Shown: one piece after another, positions 1 through 9,148 of the stretch | Numbering within the stretch: the first letter of the stretch is position 1 | Layout: each line of letters begins with the position of its first letter | Assembly: GCA_023460395.1 (NCBI GenBank) | Contig: JAEWQB010000012.1 | Span: 1-64,000, forward strand | DNA from: Pseudomonadota bacterium | GTDB taxonomy: Bacteria > Desulfobacterota > Desulfovibrionia > Desulfovibrionales > Desulfovibrionaceae | Length of the DNA: 64,000 bases | Direction: 5' to 3' | Position numbers and translations under genes: made by a program | The notes under the pieces: generated by a model | Databases searched by the model: none | What the model was told of the DNA's origin: nothing | What the model saw: the letters and a program-made list of their open reading frames with translations, nothing else

Positions 1-93
1 AAACGAGCAGCATTATCACGCTTCAGCGATCAAGCTGTCCCCATCGCACCATTTTTGGAGTCAATCTTCTCCCGGTTTCTGCCGAGGAAGGCT

Positions 94-636
94 TCAATGG
101 GCCCCCTCCGCTCGATTTAGGTCAGGGATATATGTGCCGGAAGCCCTAGAACCGTCTTTTTTAAGCACATTGGTGGAAATACGCAAAAGTTTTCCCGGTA
201 GGACTTGAAAAATAGTGGCGGTTCCCCCGACTATTTTTTGAACATTATCCACTATTGTGGAAGTATTGTTAATAGGTTCACTATATCGGGGAGATCCGAT
301 CATAAGATGGGGTATTCGGGCGGATTCTTTTTCCCCTGACGTCTGGTTGGTAATAGTTTCAGAGAATGTTGAATTGCTAGATAGAAAAAGATTTCCCTGC
401 TCTGATATTGTCTTTTCAAACACAAGAAGATCAGTGTCGAGCTTTTCTTGTGTAATGCTGTTCTGAAGTCCAATAGTATCCTCAAGCTCGGTAATCATGG
501 AGGCGATGAATTGCTTTCCCAATGACCGTAATGTATTTTTGGATATGATATAAGAGTAGCTTCCAGATATACACAGCATGGCTGTTACCATAGCAATAAT
601 GCAAAAAAGAAGCTTTTTATTAAAGTTTAAGCGCAT
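94..636 (-). pseudogene. Truncated methyl-accepting chemotaxis protein (sensor part only)
   Basis: The 180-residue product has an N-terminal membrane segment (about residues 8-30), then an extracytoplasmic helix and a Cache-type sensor region. The late motif 'GKLLRISTNVLKKDGSRASG' is typical of the Cache domains of deltaproteobacterial chemoreceptors. It stops right after 'GTYIP', exactly where such sensor domains normally continue. No second membrane segment, HAMP or signalling domain follows. The start at 636 is preceded by a good AGGAGG site. The remaining bases to the window edge (1-93) contain no recognisable continuation in any frame, so the gene looks interrupted or deleted rather than frameshifted. 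It could be a short sensor-only protein, but a decayed receptor is more likely. Confidence 0.6.
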
Positions 637-1250
637 AATTCCCTCCTGAAGATAGGCTCTTGCTTAGTATATAGCGTAAGTAGGGTAGGCTGTGAAGGGG
701 GTATCCGTCTATCGGGGGGCGGAATAGGAAAAATTGTGTGGGTATTGAGTGCGTGATGAGTATAGATACATACAATACCAGTGTTGTCAAGGGGCGGTAT
801 TCCTCTTTTCAGGAAAAGAGATAAGAGAAATGTGGAGTGCTCAATCAGTCCGTTTTTTTTAAGATTTTTAGTATAACTGGGGAAATTTTCAGGACTGGGG
901 GAATGGTGCGGAGTCTTGGTCGTGAGGTATATTGGGGGAAAGTGCGCCGTGAAATTTTTGGCTGGGCGCTGTGAAAAAATAACGGAATGGTGTTTGCATA
1001 CATGGCGTTAGACGCTGACAAACCGTTGACGCGGGACAGCCCGCGCCGCGCGAGTTGGCATGCTGGCGAAAGCGGGTGAGAAAATTTTGTGCTACTGCGG
1101 CAGAAACGAGGCATCTGTGCCGCGCACTGGCGGCCTGTTTACGGATAAAGTGGCTGATTCGTCCGGGCGGGGGGCGGTAGGCTCTTTTGCGGGAGCCGCC
1201 ACGGCGGTTAGGCACTCGTGGCGGAACCGCTCTGAACAAAACATGGCACG
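637..1250. other. Non-coding stretch between receptor fragment and moaE-like gene
   Basis: About 610 bp with no ORF of convincing composition. The minus-strand frames here are rich in Arg/Pro/Ser and resemble nothing. The part near 700-860 is AT-richer than its surroundings and holds the promoter candidate at 763-790 plus a small 7-bp hairpin at 803-820. Nothing else is recognised. Confidence 0.5.
763..790 (-). promoter_or_regulatory. Putative sigma-70 promoter for the truncated receptor
   Basis: On the minus strand TTGACA (785-790) and TATCTA (763-768) are separated by 16 bp. They lie about 130 bp upstream of the receptor fragment. This is a consensus match only. Confidence 0.4.
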
Positions 1251-1613
1251 CTATGCCGTAATCTCTTCTTTTGTGATAGCCTCAGCCTTGACGCGGTCAA
1301 GAAGTTCCGCAAAGACGCTCTTCACGTTTTCGCGGATGTCGCCAGCGACAACAAGAAACAGTAAGTCGTCGCCGGGGTGCAGTTCGCCTTCAGAAGCATG
1401 GGCGATGATGCGGAAGATACCGGGGCGTTGCTCCATTTCACGGCAGATGGCGTGTATTTTTTCATGGTCGGGGCGAACGCGGACAGCCACGACGTTCTGC
1501 TTGTCTTTGCGGGACCAGCCACGCACAACTCCGTTGTGCACCAGCATCATGCCCACGTGCTCACAGAAGCCCGGCTCTTTTTTCAAATCGGCAAGTGTTT
1601 GTGTAATATCCAT
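1251..1613 (-). CDS. MoaE-like molybdopterin synthase catalytic subunit
   Basis: The 120-residue protein matches the MoaE fold pattern. It has an early '...GVVRGWSR' strand (the MoaE 'GTVR' position), a central 'HASEGELHPGDDLLFLVVAG' segment equivalent to the MoaE 'HR.G.L..GD..V.V.V' core, and a C-terminal lysine in 'ITKEE' near the place of the catalytic 'WKRE' lysine. MoaE transfers sulfur from MoaD to precursor Z to make molybdopterin, cytoplasmically. It is shorter than classical MoaE (about 150) and lacks the C-terminal tail. The start at 1613 is preferred over an upstream in-frame ATG (1691) because GGAGGA precedes it. It is divergent from the TPR gene with only 34 bp between starts. 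No other moa gene is nearby, so the exact substrate is an inference. Confidence 0.75.
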   Translation of the reverse strand: MDITQTLADLKKEPGFCEHVGMMLVHNGVVRGWSRKDKQNVVAVRVRPDHEKIHAICREMEQRPGIFRIIAHASEGELHPGDDLLFLVVAGDIRENVKSVFAELLDRVKAEAITKEEITA

Positions 1614-1647
1614 GATTCCTCCGTGTTCCAGATAGCGAGAAAAGCAT

Positions 1648-4269
1648 ATGTCCAAACTTTCTTCCCTGCTTACCAAACTCCCCCAGTTCAAGGAAGCCCG
1701 GATGGTGGCTGCGGGATATGGGTTGTGGACGAGCTGGGACGGTGATTTGAATCCGTCTATTAACCAAACATTTCAAGATTACGGCGGATTATGCCTCGCG
1801 TCAGAGCGCGATCAGGCCCTGTGGTTTTTCTTTTCAACCGATGTCTTTTTGGCTCTGGCCCGGCTGGAAATATGGGGCAAATTCAACAAGCTTCCCGTGT
1901 TTTGTCAGGTTTTTCCCGCTAAATTGTTGTTCAGCAGCAAGCGCGAGATCAATCTTTCTGTGGACGCCACTCTTTCCGCACAGGTTTCTCTTGTGCCGGA
2001 CGAATTTCAGGTGTGGGTGCATCCGCGTGCCCGGCAGGAGGGCAAGGGCATTCCCGGATTGAGCTTTGAAGACAGGCGTCCGTACACCGGCATTGCCTCG
2101 TTGGATTGGGGCATGCTGCACGCGGACACGCGTTTGCCGTATCAGTCCTCCATGGGATGGTACGGGGTGCTCAGACCACTGGGGAATCCTCTGGAAAAAG
2201 GATTTCAGGCGGGATGGCGGGAGTTTTTCAAGGAGGTGGAGCAGCAGTTCCAGCGTTTGAAAACCAAGTTCATGCTGTTTGAGAATTATGTGTTTTTTCA
2301 GATGGATAATTTGCGGACACTGCGGCTGTGGTGCCGGGAGTACTTGTTACTCATTGAGCGCCTGAAAGAGGAAAAACCAGAACATTACTGGCCTTGCGTG
2401 CAAGCCATTGTAGACCGCAAGGGGCTGAATTTTAATAATGAACTGCACAAGAAAGTGCGGTTGGATTGGGATCAGTTGGTGCCCGATTTTCCGCATATGA
2501 GTTACCGCAACGCCTACCTCATGGGTGAGGGATTTGAGGTGCACGACACCCGGTTCAGCGGTGAATCAAGCAGTGTGGACGACTGGTGCAATATTAATCT
2601 CGTGTCACAGGGGGACGATTCTCTGGGCATACTACCCGTGGAAATTTCCGGCAAACTGGTGGCGGGCACGCACGCGCATTGTTTTTATTGCGGGTTGCGC
2701 ACTCATGAACCGGCGGCCTGTCCCACCCGGCGTATGGATGAGGTGGATTTCAGTCTCTGGCGCAAGGTAGCTGCCATGGACTTTGAAACCATGAATAACG
2801 GGTTCCGGGGGCTGGACGAGGCCTTGCAAGGCAGTGTGGCAGAAGGGATAGAGTCGGTGCTTGGGCGCGATGGCGTGGACAACCTTGTGCTCCGTTCCGT
2901 GTTTGCGGTGACGGAGACTTTCCAGTTGCGGATGATGCGGCGCATATGGCTGGCGCGTGGCAAGGAGTATCCTAAAGGGCTGGAAGATACGGCTCCCAAA
3001 GATGACAGCCCTGTTTGGAACAGCCTTGCGATTATGATGTCCGGCGAGCTTATTCATGCGGAAAAGGACTTGCAGCAGGTGCTTATTCGCAACCCACGGG
3101 ATTTCCGGTCCCGCACGCTGGGCGGATTTATCGCGCTGGAGCGCGGCGACCACACGCGGGCGCAGCAGTTGTGGAAGGAGGCGGAATCCTTTTCAACCTC
3201 GCCGCTACTTCAGGCGTATCACGTATTTTTGCAGGGTAGGAATCAAGAAATAATAGGGCGTTATCAGCAGGCAAGTAATCTGTACCAGCAGGCGTTGCGG
3301 CTTTGCCCGCAGTGGCTTGAGGCGGTGTACCGGCAGGCGGTGTGTCAGGTGAAAATGGGGTTCGCCGATCAGGCTATGGGGTTCTTGCTCAGTCTGATCG
3401 AAAAAGATCCTAATATGTTTAACCGCGTTTTACTGGACCCTGAAATGGAACGCGGGCGTATTCAGATTCTCTCGTCCCTGAATGTACCGTGGACAGATGC
3501 GGAAGCGCGGGTAAGCCAGATGCGGGATGGGCTACAGGCACTGCGGCTGGAAATAGCCACGTGGTTCCCGGAAGAGCATCCCTTTGCGGAACAGGCGTTT
3601 GCGCGGGCCACCCGATTAATGCAACTGGGCGAAATCCGAAATTTTGTTCCGTTTACGGAATTACTGCAGGGCAGAGAACGGCTGGGGCGTGACCTGCAAA
3701 TACGTATTAATCAGGAAGCGCGGGATCTTAAACAAAAGTTTCGCCAATTTCTCGACCGACTCATTTATGTGCGGGATGAAGCGGCGTGGTTTCCCTTTCC
3801 CGGCATTCTGGTGGAGTTCAACAAGCAGTACAACCTGTGCGCCGCGAATCTGAACTGGGCGCTGAAAACACATTTTCAGGTAGCGGAAACGTTTAAGCGT
3901 GCCCAGAAAATGGCGGAGGCGGAGGAGGAACGGCTGGGACTGCTGGAAGGCCGTCTCCGGTTTTTGCGTGTGGTGCGCGACGCGACGCTGTTCCTGCTTA
4001 TTATGGGCAAAACGTTTTTCTGGCTGGAACTCGTCTTTTTGATTCTGACGCTTATAGGGCTGCCGCTTAGTATCTATTACGGGCAAACCGTAAGTGCGGA
4101 CTGGGCTACCGGGCTGCTTGTGAAGCAGAAGTGGCAGATACAGAAGGGACTTATCGTTATTCTTTCCGTGTTGGCCTTGGGCATTGCCGCACTGCGGACC
4201 GCCGTGGTGTTTGAATCTGCGCGGGAGAAGCTGTTCCGAAAGGCCAAAGCGAAGGTGACGGGAAAATAG
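1648..4269 (+). CDS. Large TPR-repeat protein with C-terminal membrane anchor, function unknown
   Basis: The 873-residue protein has no recognised enzyme domain. The first roughly 330 residues are aromatic-rich and unassigned. A short Cys/His cluster (CFYCG...H...AACP, about residues 345-358) resembles a small zinc-binding site. TPR-like helical repeats run from about residue 460 to 600, for example around 'GRYQQASNLYQQALRLCPQW'. A charged coiled-coil-like stretch follows, and two hydrophobic segments lie near the C terminus (about 790-815 and 838-858). This suggests a cytoplasmic scaffold or assembly protein tethered to the inner membrane. The Shine-Dalgarno is weak. Its stop is 4 bp from the convergent LysR gene's stop. 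Confidence 0.7.
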   Translation: MSKLSSLLTKLPQFKEARMVAAGYGLWTSWDGDLNPSINQTFQDYGGLCLASERDQALWFFFSTDVFLALARLEIWGKFNKLPVFCQVFPAKLLFSSKREINLSVDATLSAQVSLVPDEFQVWVHPRARQEGKGIPGLSFEDRRPYTGIASLDWGMLHADTRLPYQSSMGWYGVLRPLGNPLEKGFQAGWREFFKEVEQQFQRLKTKFMLFENYVFFQMDNLRTLRLWCREYLLLIERLKEEKPEHYWPCVQAIVDRKGLNFNNELHKKVRLDWDQLVPDFPHMSYRNAYLMGEGFEVHDTRFSGESSSVDDWCNINLVSQGDDSLGILPVEISGKLVAGTHAHCFYCGLRTHEPAACPTRRMDEVDFSLWRKVAAMDFETMNNGFRGLDEALQGSVAEGIESVLGRDGVDNLVLRSVFAVTETFQLRMMRRIWLARGKEYPKGLEDTAPKDDSPVWNSLAIMMSGELIHAEKDLQQVLIRNPRDFRSRTLGGFIALERGDHTRAQQLWKEAESFSTSPLLQAYHVFLQGRNQEIIGRYQQASNLYQQALRLCPQWLEAVYRQAVCQVKMGFADQAMGFLLSLIEKDPNMFNRVLLDPEMERGRIQILSSLNVPWTDAEARVSQMRDGLQALRLEIATWFPEEHPFAEQAFARATRLMQLGEIRNFVPFTELLQGRERLGRDLQIRINQEARDLKQKFRQFLDRLIYVRDEAAWFPFPGILVEFNKQYNLCAANLNWALKTHFQVAETFKRAQKMAEAEEERLGLLEGRLRFLRVVRDATLFLLIMGKTFFWLELVFLILTLIGLPLSIYYGQTVSADWATGLLVKQKWQIQKGLIVILSVLALGIAALRTAVVFESAREKLFRKAKAKVTGK

Positions 4270-4273
4270 CGGA

Positions 4274-5185
4274 CTATCCCGAGCCGGGGTCCGGCGCTGC
4301 CCAGAGCGCCTGCGCTTCGCGCCGGAGCACGGTTAGCGCGGGTTCACGCTGGCGGCGGAGCAAGCGCGTGAACACAAGGGGAATGTGCATCGGCCCTTCT
4401 TCCGCGTTGTTCCACAGTACGGCGAGCCCTTCTGCTTCCAGTTGTTCCGCAATGTCGCGGCGCAGGGTGCTCACTCCTTTGCCGTTTGCCACCATTTCCC
4501 GGACAATGCCTTCGTCCAGTCCATCGGCCACGGGATGGGGGGCCACTCCGTGTTTGGCCATGCGTTCGGTCACAAGGATATGGTAGGGGCATGCTGTGCT
4601 CGACCACAGCCACGGGAGTTTTGCCAACCATTGCCATGTGATGGGAGCGTTGTTCCCGGTTGCGAGGAACCGCGTGGGAATGGCAACCACCACGGGAATA
4701 TCCGCCAGCCATGTTTCTTCCACCTCCACTTCCTTGCTGAATCCAAAACGGAATCCGGCATCCAACTGCCCCGTGCGGAGCATCACCGGGGTGGTGTTGC
4801 TTTGTGAAGGCGTGAATTCAAGCTGCACACGTGGTGCGCGGGCGTTCATAGCGTCATCCAGCATGCGTAGCCGCAGAAAAAGGGGGTCGGTGTTCAATCC
4901 CACGGTTATGGAGCCGGAAGGCTCTGTGCGCAGGTGAGCCGCTGTGTCTGTGAGTGCGTTTGCCGCGCGTAATACATGGCGTGCTTTGCGCAGCAACGTC
5001 TCACCGTGTGGCGTGAGGCGCATGCCACGTGCTTCGCGCACGAAAAGGGTGAGTCCCAGCGATTCTTCCAGCCCGCGTATTTGCGTACTCAGCGCAGACT
5101 GGCTGATATGAAGCGTCCGGGCGGCGTGGGTAAGGTTGGCTTCGTGTGCAACGCGTACAAATGCGATAAGCTGATGCAATTCCAT
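4274..5185 (-). CDS. LysR-family transcriptional regulator
   Basis: The 303-residue protein has the standard LysR layout. A winged HTH occupies residues 1-60 ('HAARTLHISQSALSTQIRGL' is the recognition region) and is followed by a periplasmic-binding-like effector domain. Length is typical for the family. It is transcribed away from the amino-acid permease gene with a 142-bp shared intergenic region, the classic arrangement in which a LysR protein controls its divergent neighbour and itself. The effector cannot be read from the sequence, although a substrate of the permease is the obvious candidate. Confidence 0.9.
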   Translation of the reverse strand: MELHQLIAFVRVAHEANLTHAARTLHISQSALSTQIRGLEESLGLTLFVREARGMRLTPHGETLLRKARHVLRAANALTDTAAHLRTEPSGSITVGLNTDPLFLRLRMLDDAMNARAPRVQLEFTPSQSNTTPVMLRTGQLDAGFRFGFSKEVEVEETWLADIPVVVAIPTRFLATGNNAPITWQWLAKLPWLWSSTACPYHILVTERMAKHGVAPHPVADGLDEGIVREMVANGKGVSTLRRDIAEQLEAEGLAVLWNNAEEGPMHIPLVFTRLLRRQREPALTVLRREAQALWAAPDPGSG

Positions 5186-5327
5186 GAGGCATGCGGGAAC
5201 GATATTTCTGCGAAGTTTTAGGGCCAGAGCGTTCTGCTATAGCGAACGCTTCCATCGGATATTTTCGTTGGTCCGGGTGCGAGAAATACGGCATTACCTT
5301 CTTCAGAGCAAGTGCCGTAAGGAAGGG

Positions 5328-6707
5328 ATGAGAATGAGCACACAGCAACAAATTCAGCCTCCCACAGCTTCCCCCGCGAAGGTTGGAAAAGGCAGCGGGC
5401 TTGACGCGGTACCCCCGGAGGGGAATCCGTCCGCAGGCCTGAAAAGGGGATTAGGCCCGGTGCTTTTGTGCGGGCTTATGGTGGGGCCGATTTTAGGGTC
5501 CGGTATTTTTATTTTGCCACCATTGGTGCAGCAGGCCGCCGGTGGGTGGAGCGTGCCCGCATGGGGCGTTACCCTTTGCCTGAACGCCGTGTTCGCCTTT
5601 GTTTTTGGATTTCTCGCGGTGCGATTCCCCGGCAATAGCGGTGTGGCGGACGCCGTAGCTCATGTTTTCGGCAATCGCGCCCGGCTGCTGAGCTCGTTGT
5701 ATCTTATTGCCGCAGTGGTCTTCGGACCGTCTGCGGTGCTGCTTACCATTACCCGCTACCTGCCAGTCCCTTTACTGGACGCATGGACGCATGGGCGCAT
5801 GCTGGCGGCTCTCTGTCTGGTGCCCGTGGGCTACGTGCTACTGTTGCAGCAAATTCGCTCCATCGGCACGCTGGCCTTTGTTCTCTCGTCAATTTCTGCG
5901 ACGCTGTTGTGTCTTGGCGCGGTCCTTGTGCTTGGGCAGTATGGGGAGCCGGGGAGATTGGTTCCCGTTCCCGGAAGCTTTGACGCGCAAGTGTTCGGAC
6001 ATGTGCTGCTGATGCTGTTTTGGTGCATCGTGGGCTGGGAGGTTGTGGGTAATTACAGCGATGATGTGGACAGACCGGAATGGACCATCCCCCGCGCGGT
6101 GACGTTGAGCGTACTGGCGGTAACGCTGGTGGAGCTGGCTGTGGCGCTGGCTATGCAGATGGGAGTGCTGCCGCAGCGGGCGGGGTATGGAGTGGCGCGG
6201 CTGTTGTATCCCCTGTTTGGCACAGCCGGGCCAGCAGTCTGTGCCATGCTGGTTACGGCGTTGTGCGTGACCTCCTACCTGATGTTTGTGGGGGGCGTGG
6301 CCCGATTGGTCGCCGCACTGGCGTTGCCGTGGGCGAAGGAAGACCGGGGCAACGCATTTCTCTTCCGTGCCGCGCGCGGGATGAGCGCGCGCAACGCCCA
6401 CGGCGTACCTGTTATGGCAGTGACACTCCTGTGTGCGGCACAGGTAGCGGTGCTGGTGTGCTGCTTGCTGGGCCTTGCCGACATGGAACATTTGGTGGCT
6501 GTGGCTAGCGGATTTTTTCTCACCAACGCGTTGTTTGGTGTCGCGGCTGCCGTGCGACTGCTCCCCGCCATGTGGCAAAAGGGCTGCGCCATACTGTTGG
6601 GGTGCGCCTTACTTGTGGTTTTGGCTCAGTCAGCATGGTTTGTTCTGCTGGCTGCGGCGGTTTTGGCAATACTCTGCTTGCTGCCGTGGCACGCGGTTTT
6701 GCGCTAA
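5328..6707 (+). CDS. APC-superfamily amino-acid permease/exporter (YjeH-like)
   Basis: The 459-residue protein has about 12 hydrophobic segments. The first carries 'GPILGSGIFILPP', the unwound helix-1 motif of the APC superfamily. Overall pattern and size resemble YjeH-type exporters of methionine and branched-chain amino acids, but the substrate is inferred. The N-terminal 45 residues before helix 1 are polar and disordered. The start at 5328 follows AAGGAAGGG; ATG at 5334 is equally possible. An upstream in-frame ATG at 5184 would overlap the LysR start and is disfavoured. Expression is probably governed by the divergent LysR gene. A strong hairpin lies about 100 bp downstream. Confidence 0.8.
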   Translation: MRMSTQQQIQPPTASPAKVGKGSGLDAVPPEGNPSAGLKRGLGPVLLCGLMVGPILGSGIFILPPLVQQAAGGWSVPAWGVTLCLNAVFAFVFGFLAVRFPGNSGVADAVAHVFGNRARLLSSLYLIAAVVFGPSAVLLTITRYLPVPLLDAWTHGRMLAALCLVPVGYVLLLQQIRSIGTLAFVLSSISATLLCLGAVLVLGQYGEPGRLVPVPGSFDAQVFGHVLLMLFWCIVGWEVVGNYSDDVDRPEWTIPRAVTLSVLAVTLVELAVALAMQMGVLPQRAGYGVARLLYPLFGTAGPAVCAMLVTALCVTSYLMFVGGVARLVAALALPWAKEDRGNAFLFRAARGMSARNAHGVPVMAVTLLCAAQVAVLVCCLLGLADMEHLVAVASGFFLTNALFGVAAAVRLLPAMWQKGCAILLGCALLVVLAQSAWFVLLAAAVLAILCLLPWHAVLR

Positions 6708-6810
6708 AGCGAGGGGAGTGTTTACTGGGGGGAACAGGCCAGCTTCATGCGCGGGGAATAGTTGGGGAGAACGAAGAGATGAAGCCGGAGCCGGCGGTGG
6801 GGTATCAAAG

Positions 6811-6850
6811 GACGGGCGTTGGTGGTGTGCCAACGCCCGTCTTTGTCTTT
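6811..6850 (+). terminator. Rho-independent terminator, probably bidirectional
   Basis: A perfect 12-bp stem (6811-6822 with 6830-6841) has a 7-nt loop and is followed on the plus strand by TTTGTCTTT. It sits between the permease and the convergent gap gene and can serve both. Confidence 0.85.
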
Positions 6851-6892
6851 CGTGAACAGTTCCCGCGAACAGTGTCGTCAGCGTTCGCTGTA

Positions 6893-7894
6893 TTACAACG
6901 ACGCTCCCACCTTGCGCAGCAGACGCACAAGCTGGTTAGTGAAACCGGATTCATTGTCGTACCAGACAATGAGTTTGACAAGCGTGCCGTCCATAACGCT
7001 GGTACACAGACTATCCACCACGCCTCCGTGAGTGTCGCCCATGTAATCCACGGAAACGAGCGGTTCGTCGCTGTAGCCAAGGGTATCTTTCAATGCGCCT
7101 TCGGCGGCGGCTTTCAACGCGGCATTCACTTCCTCAGCGGTGGTGGGGGTTTGCACCTGACAGGTCAGGTCCACCAGCGATCCGTTGGGGGTGGGTACTC
7201 GCACAGACATACCATCCAGCTTGCCCTTGAGTTCCGGGATAACCAACCCCACGGCCTTGGCGGCACCCGTGGTGGTGGGAATCATGGATAGGCAGGCGGC
7301 GCGGGCGCGGCGCAGGTCTTTTTGCGAACCGTCCAAAATGCGCTGACTCATCGTGTAGCTGTGAATGGTGGTCATCATGCCATGCACGATGCCGAAGTGG
7401 TCGTGCAGAACTTTCGCGGCGGGTGCAAGGCAGTTTGTGGTGCACGATGCGTTAGACACCACGTCATGCTTGGCGGGGTCGTACAGATGATCGTTCACAC
7501 CCATAACCACGGTAAGATCCACGTCCTTTCCGGGAGCGGAGATTACCGCTTTTTTTGCGCCGCAGGCGATGTGGGCAGCCAGACCCTCACGGTCTTTGAT
7601 GGTGCCGGTGCTTTCCACGGCGATATCCACACCGTGGCGTCCCCATTCCCATTCGCCTTGTCGGCAGCGGGTGATGGCAATCTGGCGGCCATTGACCACC
7701 AGTCCCTGTTCGTTAGCCGTTACCGTGCCCTTAAAGGGACCGTGTACGGAATCATATTTGAACAGGTGCGCCAGTGATTCGTTGCTGGCGCGTGCGTTGA
7801 TTGCCACAATCTGCAATTCCGAATCGTCGGCGAGCAGACGGAGCATGTACCGGCCAATGCGGCCGAACCCATTCATCCCTAGTTTGACAGCCAT
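6893..7894 (-). CDS. gap: Glyceraldehyde-3-phosphate dehydrogenase
   Basis: This 333-residue protein catalyses the reversible oxidation and phosphorylation of glyceraldehyde-3-phosphate to 1,3-bisphosphoglycerate. It has the Rossmann start 'GMNGFGRIGR' and the active-site 'SNASCTTNC' with Cys151. The C-terminal 'WYDNESGF' signature is also present. At the end of strand 2 it reads 'AINARAS' instead of the 'NDL' aspartate usual in strictly NAD-dependent enzymes, which suggests NADP or dual cofactor use. It is the second gene of an operon with fba (17-bp gap), a logical pairing for glycolysis or gluconeogenesis. Confidence 0.97.
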   Translation of the reverse strand: MAVKLGMNGFGRIGRYMLRLLADDSELQIVAINARASNESLAHLFKYDSVHGPFKGTVTANEQGLVVNGRQIAITRCRQGEWEWGRHGVDIAVESTGTIKDREGLAAHIACGAKKAVISAPGKDVDLTVVMGVNDHLYDPAKHDVVSNASCTTNCLAPAAKVLHDHFGIVHGMMTTIHSYTMSQRILDGSQKDLRRARAACLSMIPTTTGAAKAVGLVIPELKGKLDGMSVRVPTPNGSLVDLTCQVQTPTTAEEVNAALKAAAEGALKDTLGYSDEPLVSVDYMGDTHGGVVDSLCTSVMDGTLVKLIVWYDNESGFTNQLVRLLRKVGASL

Positions 7895-7911
7895 TCCTTT
7901 CTCCTGATCGG

Positions 7912-8835
7912 CTATATCTTGTTGGAGCAGCCGAGCACGTTGCGAATTTTGTGCTGGACCATATTCTTAACGGCTTCCCTTGCGGGGGCCAGATATTGAC
8001 GGGGGTCGAAATGCGAAGGATTTTCCGCCAGATACTTGCGGATGGACGCAGTCATGGCGAGGCGGATATCGGTATCGATGTTAATTTTGCACACGCCGTA
8101 TGTGGCGGCTTTGCGCAGCAGGTCTTCCGGCACACCGGACGCGGACCCGATGGCTCCGCCGTACTCGTTGGCCATTTTTACAAATTCTTGGGGAACAGAC
8201 GATGCGCCGTGCAGAACAATGGGGAAGTTGGGCAGCATGTTGCTGATCGTTTCTAACCGGGGAAAGTCCAGCTTGGCTTCACCAGCGAACTTGTACGCGC
8301 CGTGGCTGGTGCCAATGGCAATAGCCAGTGAGTCACACCCTGTGCGCTGTACGAATTCCACGGCCTGATCGGGATCGGTGTAAATGGAATGCTCGGAGGA
8401 AACGTCGTCTTCCACCCCCGCCAAGCGGCCTAGTTCGGCTTCCACCACCACGCCCCGCTCATGAGCGTATTCCACCACCCGTTTGGTCACGGCGATGTTT
8501 TCTTCAAAATCCAGATGCGAACCGTCAATCATGACAGAGGAAAATCCGCCGTCGATGCAGGCTTTACAAATGTCAAAATCCTGTCCGTGGTCCAGATGAA
8601 GCGCCACGGGCAAGTCGCTTTCTTCAAGAGCGGCTTCGATGAGCTTGCGGATGTACGCCTGCCCCGCATATTTGCGGGCACCGGCGGAGACTTGCAGGAT
8701 GAGCGGAGCCTTTTCTTCGCTGGCAGCCGCCATGATACCCTGAATAATCTCCATATTGTTCACGTTGAACGCGCCCACGGCGTAGCCTTCCTTATAGGCT
8801 CGCGCAAACATTTCTCTGGTGCCAGTGAGGGGCAT
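7912..8835 (-). CDS. fba: Class II fructose-bisphosphate aldolase
   Basis: The 307-residue class II (zinc-dependent) aldolase interconverts fructose-1,6-bisphosphate with glyceraldehyde-3-phosphate and dihydroxyacetone phosphate. Visible family marks are 'VALHLDHGQD' (metal His and catalytic Asp), 'SVMIDGS', 'EAELGRLAGVED' and 'AIGTSHGAYKF' with a metal-binding His. The start at 8835 (MPLTG) is chosen over the in-frame ATG at 8847 because GGAGGT sits 5 bases before it. It is the first gene of the fba-gap operon. Confidence 0.96.
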   Translation of the reverse strand: MPLTGTREMFARAYKEGYAVGAFNVNNMEIIQGIMAAASEEKAPLILQVSAGARKYAGQAYIRKLIEAALEESDLPVALHLDHGQDFDICKACIDGGFSSVMIDGSHLDFEENIAVTKRVVEYAHERGVVVEAELGRLAGVEDDVSSEHSIYTDPDQAVEFVQRTGCDSLAIAIGTSHGAYKFAGEAKLDFPRLETISNMLPNFPIVLHGASSVPQEFVKMANEYGGAIGSASGVPEDLLRKAATYGVCKINIDTDIRLAMTASIRKYLAENPSHFDPRQYLAPAREAVKNMVQHKIRNVLGCSNKI

Positions 8836-9148
8836 ACCTACCTCCATGGTTACGGTTATCGCGGGGAACGCGGCCCGCGATCCGCCTAACTATCGCGAGG
8901 TGTGTCCAGACACCGCGCGGGGAATGCGTTTGAATCGCCGTTTTGTCGGAGAAAACGCTCCGTGCGGCAAACGGCTGGAGGATTTTACACTGGTGTGCGC
9001 AGAAAATCAAAGAACTTCCTGCCACAGAAGAGCCGATGCCTCACTGGCGTTTGCCGATATCTATCGGGTTTCCTTTATCTGGCGGGCACCTGCTGGGCAT
9101 GGCCCGGTCCCCTCCCCGATGGTGTGCCGCATTTCTGCCGGGCGGCAG
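8836..9148. other. Intergenic region upstream of fba
   Basis: About 310 bp between surE (ending at 9149) and fba, both on the minus strand. It should hold the fba promoter, but no convincing -35/-10 pair or terminator was identified. The frames across it show no recognisable protein. Confidence 0.4.

Noticed and set aside
1..120. Insertion-sequence end next to the truncated receptor
   Set aside because: No terminal inverted repeat, transposase motif or target duplication can be shown within the 120 bases available.
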